DNA from: Microcella alkaliphila
GTDB lineage: Bacteria > Actinomycetota > Actinomycetes > Actinomycetales > Microbacteriaceae
Direction: 5' to 3'
Assembly: GCF_004216855.1 (NCBI RefSeq)
Contig: NZ_SGXT01000011.1
Span: 434,001 to 498,000 of the forward strand
DNA length: 64,000 bases
Made by a program: the position numbers and the translations under genes. Shown here piece by piece: positions 35,114 to 44,345 of the stretch; positions within the stretch are counted from its first letter, which is position 1; every line of letters begins with the position of its first letter. Below the pieces are notes generated by a model that had not been told where the DNA came from, did no database searches, and saw nothing but the letters and a program-made list of their open reading frames with translations.

Positions 35114-36988
35114 ATGACGCCTCCAGAGACGCCCGATACGACCGAGGCAGACAACGCCACACCCCTGCCGAAATTCTCTGAACTCGGGCTCAGCGACGCC
35201 GTGATGGCCGCGCTGACCGACGTCGGCTACGAGACCCCCTCCGCCATCCAGGCGGCGACGATCCCGACACTGCTGGCTGGGCGCGACGTCGTGGGCCTCG
35301 CCCAGACCGGCACCGGCAAGACGGCCGCGTTCGCGTTGCCGATCCTGTCGCGCCTTGACGTGTCGCAGCGCACACCGCAGGCGCTCGTGCTCGCCCCCAC
35401 CCGCGAGCTCGCTCTGCAGGTCTGTGAGGCGTTCGAGCGCTACGCCGCACACCTTCCCGGCGTGAGCGTTCTGCCCGTCTACGGAGGCCAGGGCTATGGC
35501 GTGCAGCTGTCGGCGCTGCGCCGCGGCGTGCACGTCATCGTCGGCACGCCCGGCCGCATCATGGACCACCTCGACAAGGGCACCCTCGACCTGTCTGAGC
35601 TGAAGTACCTCGTGCTCGACGAGGCCGACGAGATGCTGAAGATGGGCTTCGCGGAAGACGTTGAGACGATCCTCGCCGACACGCCCGACGACAAGCAGGT
35701 CGCCCTGTTCTCGGCGACCATGCCCGCCTCGATTCGCCGGATCGCGCAGCAGCACCTCAACGATCCCGAAGAAATCAGCGTCAAGACGAAGACGACCACG
35801 TCGTCGACGATCACGCAGCGCTACCTCGTCGTGTCGTACCAGCAGAAGGTCGACGCCCTCACGCGCATCCTCGAGGTCGAGAACTTCGACGGCATGATCG
35901 TGTTCGTTCGCACGAAGAACGAGACCGAGACGCTGGCCGAGAAGCTGCGCGCCCGCGGATACTCCGCCCAGGCGATCAACGGCGACGTGCCGCAGGTGCA
36001 GCGCGAACGCACGGTCGAGCAGCTGAAGAACGCGAAGCTCGACATCCTCGTCGCCACCGACGTCGCCGCCCGCGGCCTCGACGTCGAGCGCATCAGCCAC
36101 GTCGTCAACTTCGACATTCCCGTCGACACCGAGAGCTACGTGCACCGCATCGGCCGCACGGGCCGCGCCGGCCGCACGGGCGACGCGATCAGCTTCGTCA
36201 CTCCGCGCGAGCGGCGCCTGCTGGATGCGATCGAGCGCGCCACCCGCCAGCCGCTCACGCAGATGCACCTGCCGACGGTCGACGACGTCAACGCCACGCG
36301 ACTCACCCGCTTCGACGACGCCATCAGCGAGGCACTCGGCAAGACCGACCTGATCGAAACGTTCCGGGGCATCATCGACCACTACGTCGAGCACCACGAT
36401 GTGCCGGAAGCCGACGTCGCCGCCGCGCTCGCGGTCGTCGCGCAGGGCGGCACTCCCCTGCTGCTTACGGAGGACGACATCCGCCCGCCGAAGATGCCGC
36501 GCGACGATCGCTCGCGGGATGCCGGCGGCCGGGATGGCGGCCGGGATGCTCGCGGCGACTCCGAGCGCCCGCCGCGTCGCGAACGCCGTAACGGTCCGCC
36601 GCTCGCGCCGTACCGCATCGAGGTCGGCCGCCGGCACCGCGTCGAGCCTCGCCAGATCGTCGGAGCGCTCGCGAACGAGGGCGGGCTGTCGCGCGACGAC
36701 TTCGGGGCGATCGACATCAAGCTCGACTTCTCGATCGTCGAGCTGCCCGCCGAGATGTCGACCGCGACGCTGAAGAAGCTCGCCGACACCCGCATCAGCG
36801 GGCGCCTGATCGAGTTGAAGAGTGACCGCGGCCCGCGTAAGAAGGACCGCGGCGGGTTCCGCGACCGCAACGACCGCGGGGGTCGCGCTGGTGATGCGCG
36901 CGGCGGCGGCGACGCGCGCGGCAGCTTCTCGCGCGAGAGCGACGACCGCCCGGCCCGCAAGCCCCGCCAGAAGCGCCGCGACGGCTAG
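35114..36988 (+). CDS. deaD: DEAD-box ATP-dependent RNA helicase (DeaD/CsdA-type)
   Basis: The 624-residue helicase has the Q-motif region (FSELGLSDAVMAAL...ETPSAIQ), motif I AQTGTGKTAA, motif II DEAD, motif III SAT and motif VI HRIGRTGRAGRTG, then a C-terminal DbpA-like RNA-binding domain (PYRIEVGRRHRVEPRQIVGAL) and an Arg/Gly/Asp-rich tail. Acts in ribosome assembly and RNA decay, often cold-induced. The first 12 codons and the promoter are duplicated upstream at 34260-34308. Confidence 0.95.
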   Translation: MTPPETPDTTEADNATPLPKFSELGLSDAVMAALTDVGYETPSAIQAATIPTLLAGRDVVGLAQTGTGKTAAFALPILSRLDVSQRTPQALVLAPTRELALQVCEAFERYAAHLPGVSVLPVYGGQGYGVQLSALRRGVHVIVGTPGRIMDHLDKGTLDLSELKYLVLDEADEMLKMGFAEDVETILADTPDDKQVALFSATMPASIRRIAQQHLNDPEEISVKTKTTTSSTITQRYLVVSYQQKVDALTRILEVENFDGMIVFVRTKNETETLAEKLRARGYSAQAINGDVPQVQRERTVEQLKNAKLDILVATDVAARGLDVERISHVVNFDIPVDTESYVHRIGRTGRAGRTGDAISFVTPRERRLLDAIERATRQPLTQMHLPTVDDVNATRLTRFDDAISEALGKTDLIETFRGIIDHYVEHHDVPEADVAAALAVVAQGGTPLLLTEDDIRPPKMPRDDRSRDAGGRDGGRDARGDSERPPRRERRNGPPLAPYRIEVGRRHRVEPRQIVGALANEGGLSRDDFGAIDIKLDFSIVELPAEMSTATLKKLADTRISGRLIELKSDRGPRKKDRGGFRDRNDRGGRAGDARGGGDARGSFSRESDDRPARKPRQKRRDG

Positions 36989-37105
36989 CGGGGAGCGGTA
37001 GCGCGCCGCGCCCCGCGCGTCAATCCCCTCCGACCCCGCATGACCAGGGTGTACGGTACGGTTCACTGCACGGCGATCCCGCTCGCAGTGACAAGGAGGC
37101 GTGAC

Positions 37106-37333
37106 ATGACCACCATCACCTGGAGCGTCGTACCGGGAGTCCCCCACCTCGCCCTCGTCGGCCGCAAGGGCACCGAGGTCGTCGCGACGATCGAGACCGA
37201 CGGAATCCTGCGCTACCGACTGATTGCGGCGAACGGCAGGATGCTCGGGCGCTTCGAATCCATCGGCGAAGCCCAGGCGGCCCTGCATACGTTCGAAATC
37301 GAGCGCGAGATGCGCGAGGGCCAGCTCACGTGA
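37106..37333 (+). CDS. Small conserved protein of unknown function
   Basis: The 75-residue protein (ITWSVVPGVPHLALVGRKGT, RYRLIAANGRMLGRFESIGE) looks like a small beta-rich fold. AAGGAGG lies 6 nt before ATG 37106, one of the best ribosome sites in the window. A 7-bp inverted repeat TCACTGC/GCAGTGA lies in the leader (about 37063-37091). It is coupled to the next gene by GTGA. Confidence 0.7.
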   Translation: MTTITWSVVPGVPHLALVGRKGTEVVATIETDGILRYRLIAANGRMLGRFESIGEAQAALHTFEIEREMREGQLT

Positions 37334-37545
37334 GCGGCCCCGCGATCGAAACGTGGTGGCCTGAGCTGTCGATCGGCGCGCGCCACGCGCTGAACGACGC
37401 GCTCGCCGAGGAGCGCAATCCGCACCTCCCGGAGTCGGTGCTCGCCGAGATCGAGTCGATCACCGGCGATACGCGCGATGCCGATGACGCGCTCAGCGAC
37501 GACGAGCGCGCGTTCATCGAAACGCAGCAGGAGCAGGTCGACTAG
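37330..37545 (+). CDS. Small acidic protein of unknown function
   Basis: The 71-residue acidic protein starts WWPELSIGARHALNDAL and ends with a charged helix (ALSDDERAFIETQQEQVD). GTG 37330 overlaps the preceding stop (GTGA), so the two small proteins are probably made together and may interact. The stop shares CTAG with the convergent gene. Confidence 0.65.
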   Translation: MSGPAIETWWPELSIGARHALNDALAEERNPHLPESVLAEIESITGDTRDADDALSDDERAFIETQQEQVD

Positions 37546-37973
37546 CGACGCCCGCTCGCGGCCCACACGGTCGAGAGGTGCGCGCCCGCGTCGTCGTCGC
37601 GCACTCGCTGCCAGTTGCGACCGCCGCGCTGCAGGGTCTGCACTATGGCGGCGGGCAGCTCGTCATCGCCCAGCGGTGTCGACCGCCAATCGCACGGCCG
37701 CACATGCACAAGATCGACAGCGTGTGCCTCGGCCGAATCGTCGCGCGCGTACGGGCCCGCGAGACGTCCGAGATAGACGTCGCCCCGAGCATCCAGTGTG
37801 ATGACGAACGCGCCGTCGGGCGCGGAGGCGAAGCGGTCGACCCGCCGCGCGAGGCGTTCCCGCTGGCCGGCATCGCCGTCGTCAATGCGGTCGCCGATTC
37901 CGACGACGCCGATCTCGAGCGCGCGCGTAACCGCAGCGCCGTCATCGGGGATGCTCGCCGACCGTGACCGCAT
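37542..37973 (-). CDS. Protein with a possible PUA/EVE-like fold
   Basis: About 143 residues if started at ATG 37973. The core FVITLDARGDVYLGRLAGPY followed by VHVRPCDWRSTPLGDDELP resembles the small beta-domain (PUA/EVE-like) found in restriction-associated proteins, where it binds modified bases; this is a pattern impression only. A TTG at 38099 would extend the frame into argG and is unlikely. Lies downstream of argG on the same strand. Confidence 0.55.
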   Translation of the reverse strand: MRSRSASIPDDGAAVTRALEIGVVGIGDRIDDGDAGQRERLARRVDRFASAPDGAFVITLDARGDVYLGRLAGPYARDDSAEAHAVDLVHVRPCDWRSTPLGDDELPAAIVQTLQRGGRNWQRVRDDDAGAHLSTVWAASGRR

Positions 37974-38052
37974 CGGCGCACGGAACACGGGCACCGCCCC
38001 GGGCGCGGCCGGGGCCGATTCTGCCGAGGGCGTGCCCGCTGCCACAGCGTCG

Positions 38053-39531
<1,479 letters not shown>

Positions 39532-39642
39532 TCAAGCCCTAGATCGCCGACTCCCCGCCGTGACACAGTGTTCCATCATGACCCGCGTCTACCCTTCATT
39601 TTCCCCGCGCATCGTCCCGCCGCACCGAATCTCCGCACGCTG

Positions 39643-39948
39643 ATGGGGCAGTTCATATATGGAGGGTCCGCCACGAACTCCTTCGAGATCGACGATCGAA
39701 TTCTCGCTCACCTAGAAATTGCGATCGGCACGAAGTTTCGTCGAAACGAGTCGTTCATCCTGACGTTGCGGGGACGAGAACTTCCGTCGGGCTCTGGCTA
39801 CCGGGAGTTCTGGATGCACCCGGCCATCTGGATGCAGTTTCGCATCGACCGCCCGGAACGAGCGCGACCGATCAACGCGGCATGGGTGGCGACGATGGTT
39901 GCCGCCGCGTCGACCGATCGCGGGCTCAGCCTGATCCGAGAGCCCTAG
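39643..39948 (+). CDS. DUF7882-like protein, paralogue A
   Basis: The 101-residue protein starts MGQFIYGGSATNSFEIDDRI and continues LAHLEIAIGTKFRRNESF, REFWMHPAIWMQFRI and RPINAAWVATM. It is clearly homologous to the products at 43520-43840 and 43797-44165. The family is common in Microbacteriaceae and often labelled DNA ligase in automatic annotation, for which nothing in the sequence speaks. Function unknown. No clear RBS or -10 element stands close to the ATG. Confidence 0.75.
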   Translation: MGQFIYGGSATNSFEIDDRILAHLEIAIGTKFRRNESFILTLRGRELPSGSGYREFWMHPAIWMQFRIDRPERARPINAAWVATMVAAASTDRGLSLIREP

Positions 39949-39957
39949 AGCACCGAC

Positions 39958-40593
39958 TCAGGAGAGGGCATCGCGAATCGCGCCCTCCGCCTTGGACAGC
40001 ACGGCGGGCCCGGGGTCCGTTCCGTGGAATCGTGGGTCGGGTCGGGTCGGCGGCCCCATGGGAACCCGAGAGCTTGGCCCATCGACGTAACTAAACTCGC
40101 CGTGCCCGTCTGGGGTCGGACCGGATGCCCACGAACCCTCTGCCGCGGCCTGGCCGTCGGAGAAGTTCAGGTACTCGTACGCGTGCTCGGATGCCTCCTT
40201 GCTGCGCGGGAAGGTGCTCGGCACGGGCAGCGCCTCGCGGTTTTCCTCTTGCAGCTCGCGCGCGGCGGCGATCCACTGATTCTGATGCATCGTGTCGCGG
40301 GCGATGAGGAACGACAGCATGCTCTTCACGCCCGCATCGTCAGTCATCGAGTGCAGGCGGGCGATCATGATGGCGAGCATCTCCACGTGGCCGAACTCTT
40401 CCGCGGCGATTCCGTAAAGCAAATCGCGGTACTTGCCGGGCAGATGACAGTTCCAGGCCTGGAAGCCGTACTGCATGGCGACCGTGATCTCGCCGTACTG
40501 CCCGCCGAGCACCTCCTGCAGGCGCCGGGCGTATACCGCGTCCGGCTTGTCGGGTGTCGCGTCGAACTGCAGTTCCTGACGGTGGAAGAACAT
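39958..40593 (-). CDS. Manganese catalase-like protein with an internal deletion
   Basis: The 211-residue protein has MFFHRQELQF at the start, QYGEITVAMQY (Glu35), AAEEFGHVEML (Glu66, His69), then jumps from MIARL (residue 80) straight to HSMTDDAGVKSML and RDTMHQNQW (His103). In full-length dimanganese catalases about 78 more residues lie between these blocks and include the fourth ligand Glu (Glu148 in L. plantarum numbering, where His103 here corresponds to His181). The frame is intact. A normal dimetal site therefore seems impossible. GAAGGGG precedes ATG 40593. Confidence 0.8.
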   Translation of the reverse strand: MFFHRQELQFDATPDKPDAVYARRLQEVLGGQYGEITVAMQYGFQAWNCHLPGKYRDLLYGIAAEEFGHVEMLAIMIARLHSMTDDAGVKSMLSFLIARDTMHQNQWIAAARELQEENREALPVPSTFPRSKEASEHAYEYLNFSDGQAAAEGSWASGPTPDGHGEFSYVDGPSSRVPMGPPTRPDPRFHGTDPGPAVLSKAEGAIRDALS

Positions 40594-40718
40594 AAAATCC
40601 CCTTCGGACGGGCCCGCGCAATGAGCGGACGGTGAGTCGGCGACGCTACGCCGCACCTCGGCTGATCCCGCGGGGCATGACAGGATGCCGGGCGCAGAGG
40701 ATCGTGTGCCCGCCCGCT

Positions 40719-40729
40719 GTCAACCCCCT
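40719..40729 (-). promoter_or_regulatory. AGGGGGTTGAC element upstream of the catalase-like gene
   Basis: On the minus strand AGGGGGTTGAC, containing a TTGACA-like -35, lies about 126 bp upstream of the catalase-like start. The identical 11-mer occurs at 44283-44293, about 118 bp upstream of another minus-strand start. No convincing -10 is paired with it. The rest of this 226-bp divergent spacer shows nothing else clear. Confidence 0.3.
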
Positions 40730-40819
40730 GCCCGTGCGGCCACGACGCGAGGATGCTCGACGCATGACATCCACATCGCCACGCCCGCCCGGCCGCTGCC
40801 AGCGCAAGGGAGGCGTCCG

Positions 40820-42010
40820 ATGAGGGCCGTCACCTGGCAGGGTCATCGCTCACTCGAGGTCGCCGATGTCCCCGCACCGCGGATCGAGCAGCCGACCGAT
40901 GCGATCATCCGTGTGACTGCGACCGCTGTCTGCGGTTCCGACCTTCACCTGTACGAACTACTCGGTGCGTTCATCAAGCCGGGGGACATCCTCGGTCACG
41001 AGCCGATGGGCATTGTCACCGAGGTCGGCCCGGGGGTGTCGAGCCTTGCTGTGGGCGACCGCGTCGTCGTGCCCTTCCCCATCGCCTGCGGCTCGTGCCC
41101 GATGTGCCTTCGAGGACTGCACACGCAGTGCGAGACGACCCAGAACCGCGACCACGGGATGGGCGCCTCCCTCTTCGGCTACACCTCGCTGTACGGCTCC
41201 GTGCCGGGCGGGCAGGCCGAGTATCTGCGGATACCCCTTGCCGATGCGACCTCCATCCGCATCGACGGCACGCTGCCGGATGAGCGGTACCTCTTCCTCA
41301 GCGACATCATCCCGACGGCCTGGCAGGCGGTCGAGTACGCCGAGCTGCAGGAGGGCGAGACCCTTCTCGTGCTCGGGCTCGGTCCGGTCGGCCAGCTGGC
41401 CGCGCGAGTCGGCCGGCTGCGCGGCGCCCGCGTGATTGGCGTCGATCCGGTGCCCGAGCGGCGCGCGATGGCCGCGCGGCACGGCGTCCACGCGCTCGAC
41501 GTTGACGAACTCAACACGGTCGTTGAGCTCACCGAGGGCCGGGGTGCCGACCGGGTGGTCGACGCGGTCGGCACCGAGGCGAGCGGCAATCCCGTCGTCA
41601 AGGCAGCCCAGGCCGCCACGGCACGCCTGCCGAAGGCGATCGCCCGCCCCGTTCTCGAGGCGACGGGCGTCGACCGCCTGCAGGCGCTGCACACGGCGAT
41701 CGACCTGGTTCGCCGCGGCGGCACCGTGTCTCTTGCCGGCGTGTACATCGGAGATGCCGACGTCCTGCCGGTGAAGACGATGTTCGACAAGCAGCTCACG
41801 CTGCGGATGGGCCAGTGCAACGTGCAGCGCTGGATCGACGAGCTCCTGCCGATCGTGGAAGACCCGGCGGACCCGCTGGGCCTCTCCGACCTCGTCACGC
41901 ACCGCGGAACGCTCGAGGACGCGCCGCGCTTGTACGAGCTGTTCCAGAAGAAGGAGGACGGCTGCATCAAGGTCGTCCTCTACCCCGAGGGCGCGGAGGT
42001 CACCGCGTGA
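40820..42010 (+). CDS. Zinc-dependent alcohol dehydrogenase (formaldehyde dehydrogenase-like)
   Basis: The 396-residue MDR-family enzyme has VCGSDLHLYELLG (catalytic zinc), GHEPMGIVTEVG, the structural-zinc cysteine lobe CGSCPMCLRGLHTQC, and the NAD fold LVLGLGPVGQLAA. The insertion pattern resembles glutathione-independent formaldehyde dehydrogenases. AAGGGAGG precedes ATG 40820. The next gene starts in a GTGA overlap, so the two enzymes form an operon. Confidence 0.88.
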   Translation: MRAVTWQGHRSLEVADVPAPRIEQPTDAIIRVTATAVCGSDLHLYELLGAFIKPGDILGHEPMGIVTEVGPGVSSLAVGDRVVVPFPIACGSCPMCLRGLHTQCETTQNRDHGMGASLFGYTSLYGSVPGGQAEYLRIPLADATSIRIDGTLPDERYLFLSDIIPTAWQAVEYAELQEGETLLVLGLGPVGQLAARVGRLRGARVIGVDPVPERRAMAARHGVHALDVDELNTVVELTEGRGADRVVDAVGTEASGNPVVKAAQAATARLPKAIARPVLEATGVDRLQALHTAIDLVRRGGTVSLAGVYIGDADVLPVKTMFDKQLTLRMGQCNVQRWIDELLPIVEDPADPLGLSDLVTHRGTLEDAPRLYELFQKKEDGCIKVVLYPEGAEVTA

Positions 42011-43509
42011 GCGGGCAGCACGGCCCGCTCTCGCTCTGGCACGCCACCTCCTCGGGCATCGAGGCGGATACGGGCATCCCGCAGCGCGCGGACGTCGTCG
42101 TGGCAGGAGGCGGCCTCGCCGGCGTCGCCACCGCCCTGCTGCTCGCGAGGGAGGGCCGTGACGTCGTGCTGCTCGAGGCCGACCGCATCGGCGGGCGGAC
42201 GACGGGCAACACCACGGCGAAGGTCAGCGCCCTGCAGGGGACCATGTACAGCAGCATCCGCGCCCACAACGGCGACGATGCCGTTCGCGACTACGCGGCG
42301 GCCACCCTGGATGCGCAGGCCTGGCTGCTCGACGAACTGCGCGGCGCGGGCGGCGTCGTGGAGGAACGGACGTCGCTCAGCTACGCGACGACCGATGAGG
42401 GCGTCGCCGCGCTGACCGAGGAGGCGGACGCGCTGGCCGTGGCGGGCATCGGTGCCGAGTGGTGCTCCCCCAGCGGCGTCGAGCTGCCCGTGACTGTGCG
42501 CGGCGCCCTTCGGCTCGACGGGCAGCATCAAATTCAGCCGCTCGATGCGCTGTCGGTCCTCGCCCGCCGCGCGCGTGCGGCGGGCGCGAAGCTCATCGAA
42601 GGAGTTCGCGTGCGCGATGTCGAGATCGACCGCGACGGGGTCTCGGTCCGCCTCGATGACGCGACGGTCCGGGCCGAGCACATCGTCGTCGCGACGGGCC
42701 TGCCCATCGTTGACCGCGGACTCTTCTTCGCCCACATGGTGCCCTCTCGCCAGTACGTGGGGGCGTTCAGTGTCCCCGGCGGCGCGCCCGAGATGGCGAT
42801 GAGCTTGTCCGTCGACCCCATTGAGCGATCGCTGCGGGATGCCCGCGGTCCGGATGGCGAGCGACTGGTTGTCGTCGGCGGCGACAGCTTCACGACGGGC
42901 CGGGACGAGAACACGGCCGAGCGACTCGCCGCTGTCGTCGATTGGGCGTCGACAACCTTTGCGGGTGCGTCGCTCGTAACGTGGTGGGCCGCGCAGGACT
43001 ATCAACCCGAGCACCACATGCCCTTCGCCGGCCCCGTACCGCGAAGCCATGGCCGCGCCTACGCCGCGACCGGTTTCGCCAAGTGGGGCATGACGGGTGC
43101 CATGCTCGCAGCACGCATCATCGCGGGAGAACTCGCCGATGCTCCGATGCCGTGGGCACCGGCCTTCCATGGTCGGCGCGGCTCCGCGCGCACCCTCGGC
43201 AGCATCGTCGGAGCGAACGCCGCCGTCGCAAAGGAGATGATCGCGGGGTGGGCGCGGCCGTCGCCCGCCGCGCCGTCCGCCCCCGAGGTGGACCGCGAGG
43301 GGGTCGTGCCTGTCACCTCGGAGGGCGCGGAACCCGGATGCGCACTGCGCACGGTGTGCACGCATCTCGGAGGAGTTCTTCGGTGGAACACCGCCGAGGA
43401 GTCGTGGGATTGCCCGCTGCACGGCTCGCGGTTCGACGTGGAGGGCCGCGTCATCGAGGGGCCGGCCACCCGTGACCTTTCCCGCACGAACAATTCGGCT
43501 AGCGAGTAG
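42007..43509 (+). CDS. FAD-dependent oxidoreductase with C-terminal Rieske domain
   Basis: The 500-residue fusion has an N-terminal DAO-type FAD domain (VVVAGGGLAGVATALLLARE, LLEADRIGGRTTGNTTAKVS) and a C-terminal Rieske [2Fe-2S] domain with CTHLGG and CPLHGSRFD supplying the two Cys and two His ligands. Electrons probably pass between FAD and the cluster; the substrate is unknown. It is translationally coupled to the alcohol dehydrogenase gene. Its TAG stop forms part of the -10 element of the next gene. Confidence 0.9.
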   Translation: MSGQHGPLSLWHATSSGIEADTGIPQRADVVVAGGGLAGVATALLLAREGRDVVLLEADRIGGRTTGNTTAKVSALQGTMYSSIRAHNGDDAVRDYAAATLDAQAWLLDELRGAGGVVEERTSLSYATTDEGVAALTEEADALAVAGIGAEWCSPSGVELPVTVRGALRLDGQHQIQPLDALSVLARRARAAGAKLIEGVRVRDVEIDRDGVSVRLDDATVRAEHIVVATGLPIVDRGLFFAHMVPSRQYVGAFSVPGGAPEMAMSLSVDPIERSLRDARGPDGERLVVVGGDSFTTGRDENTAERLAAVVDWASTTFAGASLVTWWAAQDYQPEHHMPFAGPVPRSHGRAYAATGFAKWGMTGAMLAARIIAGELADAPMPWAPAFHGRRGSARTLGSIVGANAAVAKEMIAGWARPSPAAPSAPEVDREGVVPVTSEGAEPGCALRTVCTHLGGVLRWNTAEESWDCPLHGSRFDVEGRVIEGPATRDLSRTNNSASE

Positions 43510-43512
43510 TGT
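43507..43512 (+). promoter_or_regulatory. -10 element of DUF7882-like paralogue B
   Basis: TAGTGT, 7 nt before ATG 43520. Its first three bases are the stop codon of the FAD-Rieske gene. Confidence 0.5.
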
Positions 43513-43519
43513 TCCCCAG

Positions 43520-43840
43520 ATGGGGACGTTGTATTACGCGGGCAGTGAAGTGGCGATTCCGTTCGACGACGAGGCCTTGGCGCACCTGAAGGTGCTCGCC
43601 ACGGCGAAGTTGCGGCGCGGCGAGAGCTTCACCGTAAGTTGGGAACACCCACCTGGCGAACGACCGGGACGCTCGACAATCTGGGTGCATCCGACCATAC
43701 CCCTGCGCTTCGTCTTCGACTCGCTCGACCAGCCGGAGTTGGATCGAGCCTGGCTCGAAAGCCTGTCAACGTCAGCGAATCTCTCAGGCGGGATTGTCAT
43801 CGACTCCGAGCACGTGCAGCAAGACCACGACTCGGCGTAG
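43520..43840 (+). CDS. DUF7882-like protein, paralogue B
   Basis: The 106-residue protein starts MGTLYYAGSEVAIPFDDEAL and continues AHLKVLATAKLRRGESFTVS, STIWVHPTIPLRFVF and LDRAWLESLS, the same order as paralogues A and C. Function unknown. It overlaps the convergent paralogue C by 44 bp, so the two C-termini are encoded on opposite strands of the same DNA. Confidence 0.78.
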   Translation: MGTLYYAGSEVAIPFDDEALAHLKVLATAKLRRGESFTVSWEHPPGERPGRSTIWVHPTIPLRFVFDSLDQPELDRAWLESLSTSANLSGGIVIDSEHVQQDHDSA

Positions 43841-44165
43841 CGCTGGCGGAGGCGGCCGGCGCCGACTCTTCCGGCTCGGGAACGATCCGCAGACCAGTGG
43901 GCCCGCTCGCCTCGCGGAAGAGCGTTTCAACCCAGGCTCGGTTGAGGCGCGGTTCGCGGCTGCCGAAGAAGTGGAACTGGATGGGCACGGCCGGGTGCAC
44001 CCAGAAGCTCCGCCTGCCGCTGCCCTCTGCGGGCGGCAGGTCGAATTCGAACATGAAGGGTTCCGATCGGCGGAGCTTGGTGGTCATCACCATGCGCAGG
44101 TGAGCGAGCACACGGTCATCAATGTCGACCGTAGTGGAGGGTACTCCGTAGATGAATTTCCCCAT
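43797..44165 (-). CDS. DUF7882-like protein, paralogue C
   Basis: The 122-residue protein starts MGKFIYGVPSTTVDIDDRV and continues LAHLRMVMTTKLRRSEPFMF, SFWVHPAVPIQFHFF and RLNRAWVETLF, with an extra Ala/Ser/Arg-rich tail of about 20 residues. Its promoter (TAGTGT, 6 nt before the ATG) is overlapped by a perfect 20-bp palindrome, so this copy is probably regulated. Confidence 0.8.
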   Translation of the reverse strand: MGKFIYGVPSTTVDIDDRVLAHLRMVMTTKLRRSEPFMFEFDLPPAEGSGRRSFWVHPAVPIQFHFFGSREPRLNRAWVETLFREASGPTGLRIVPEPEESAPAASASATPSRGLAARARSR

Positions 44166-44171
44166 GGCCAG

Positions 44172-44177
44172 ACACTA
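44172..44177 (-). promoter_or_regulatory. -10 element of DUF7882-like paralogue C
   Basis: TAGTGT on the minus strand, 6 nt before ATG 44165; its last bases overlap the palindrome at 44175-44194. Confidence 0.5.
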
Positions 44178-44194
44178 CCCCCGAACGGGGGTAG
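44175..44194 (-). promoter_or_regulatory. Perfect GC-rich palindrome over a promoter, candidate operator
   Basis: CTACCCCCGAACGGGGGTAG has 9-bp perfect arms around AA and overlaps the -10 element of paralogue C. The G/C-run arms with TAC/GTA ends resemble operators of CsoR/RcnR/FrmR-type repressors; no such regulator is in the window. The remaining spacer to 44345 holds one AGGGGGTTGAC element (44283-44293, minus strand) and nothing else clear. Confidence 0.55.
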
Positions 44195-44345
44195 ACGGTC
44201 AGTGCGACGTATACGAAACATTTCGCACGCTCACGCAAGGGTTATAGATGGTCGCGCGCGATGTCATACACATGCACCATCCGTCAACCCCCTCCCGCGA
44301 AACGGCCGTCCCGGGCATGTCGTGGAGCGCTCGTGCGACGTCGGC

